64,000 nt of DNA from Caulobacteraceae bacterium (GTDB lineage Bacteria > Pseudomonadota > Alphaproteobacteria > Caulobacterales > Caulobacteraceae): positions 32,528 through 96,527 of the forward strand of contig CANJME010000012.1 of the NCBI GenBank assembly GCA_947475875.1. Direction: 5' to 3'. Under the pieces are notes generated by a model that saw only the letters and a program-made list of their open reading frames with translations, searched no databases and was not told where the DNA came from. Made by a program: the position numbers and the translations under genes. Below are positions 63,594 to 64,000 of this stretch, piece after piece (the stretch's first letter is position 1; the number at the start of each line of letters is the position of its first letter).

Positions 63594-63870
63594 GACGCGT
63601 ACTCGGCGCCCAGGCGACGGACGCGAAGATCAGCGCGCACCGACTGGTTCAGCACACCGCTCAGGTCGTAGATCATTGCCTCCGGAGCGCAGCCCGCCAG
63701 CATCGCGGCGTCGTTCAGGGCCGGATGGTCGTTGGCCAGCACCACCACGCTCGCAGACCTTGCCGCCGCAGCGCCGCCGCCGGCCGGGCCCTCGCAGGGA
63801 TCCCAGGCCGTTACCGCGTGCTCGCCCAGCGCCCTCTTCAACGCCTCGCAGACGGTTGGTCTGCACCCCT
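63590..63870 (-). pseudogene. nucleotide-sugar dehydrogenase, C-terminal fragment cut by an IS element
   Basis: The frame encodes only the C-terminal domain of a UDP-glucose/UDP-ManNAc dehydrogenase: FKGCRPTVCEALKRALGEHA, VTAWDP, ASVVVLANDHPALND and MIYDLSGVLNQSVR. The larger NAD-binding and catalytic parts are absent. Reading further upstream (beyond 63870) enters a transposable element, so an insertion split the gene; the exact junction is set at the TGAAGTGATC at 63871 and is approximate. Confidence 0.75.
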
Positions 63871-64000
63871 TGAAGTGATCCACCCGCAATGTTGGTCTTA
63901 GGGCCACTTTTATGAGGATGGAGAGATGGCAAGGGTTCGTTACAAGCCGGAAGAGATCGTCGCCAAGCTGCGGCAGGTTGATGTTCTGACGGGTCAAGGC
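63871..64000 (+). mobile_element. IS3-family insertion sequence, left end (runs off window)
   Basis: A putative left terminal repeat starting TGAAGTGATCCACCCGC is followed by a leader and the start of a transposase OrfA. It interrupts the nucleotide-sugar dehydrogenase. The right end and target duplication are outside the window. Confidence 0.7.
63926..64000 (+). CDS. IS3-family transposase OrfA, N-terminus only
   Basis: 25 codons before the window edge: MARVRYKPEEIVAKLRQVDV then LTGQG. The KPEEIVAKLRQVDVL start is typical of the helix-turn-helix OrfA of IS3-type elements. GGAGAG precedes the ATG. Confidence 0.8.
   Translation, partial: MARVRYKPEEIVAKLRQVDVLTGQG

Overview
High-GC bacterial chromosome segment with very dense, often 1-4 bp overlapping genes. 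Gene content points to an alphaproteobacterium of the Caulobacterales: a PhyR-NepR-EcfG-PhyK general stress response locus close to a ChpT phosphotransferase, plus dapF-mtaB-ftsY-yciB, acnA next to ccmABCDG, and rmuC/recR/def/fmt/truA. Signature proteins suggest a Caulobacter/Phenylobacterium relative; I cannot name the species from the sequence.

Layout. 1-3016: accessory minus-strand block (PHP metallohydrolase lipoprotein cut by the window edge, TauD-like dioxygenase, a decayed CaiB-type CoA transferase, a Sel1-repeat protein). 3327-12784: secreted and redox enzymes (PQQ-propeller cytochrome c protein, SDR plus HCCA-isomerase-like pair, DUF3089 hydrolase, M3 peptidase, and a large redoxin/heme c/copper-monooxygenase-like fusion). 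The last two diverge around a perfect FNR/FixK box. 12795-18660: core genes murI, oxyR (with an OxyR-type site at its start), dapF, mtaB, ftsY, yciB. 18657-25072: MFS transporter, hybrid histidine kinase, glutaryl-CoA dehydrogenase, HWE kinase.

25131-31252 is the most informative region. The phyR | nepR-ecfG-phyK locus sits among small membrane or stress-type genes, and five promoters there match the EcfG consensus GGAAC-N16-CGTT exactly: four before the small genes and one before phyR. A further match with N17 lies before a 41-aa membrane peptide near chpT. I read this as a compact stress regulon built around its own regulators. 31463-34154 follows with a crotonase and a CheR / receiver / ChpT operon. 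34218-42043: cysQ, dapE, truA-fmt, def, rmuC, recR and a DUF1223 gene, with two copies of a palindromic 'TAAGTACACGGAG' element. 42145-48560: acnA, then ccmA-ccmB-(Spy-like)-ccmC-ccmD-ccmG. 48596-57356: mainly exported proteins, an aminotransferase, an asparaginase-aag pair and a second PQQ-propeller cytochrome c protein. 57438-62607: ggt-pfkB-ppsA, with an FNR/FixK box before ppsA. 62736-64000: a polysaccharide-type locus whose nucleotide-sugar dehydrogenase is broken by an IS3-family element at the right edge.

I saw no tRNA, rRNA or CRISPR array. Several dispersed palindromic repeats and three probable CTG start codons are described in the findings.
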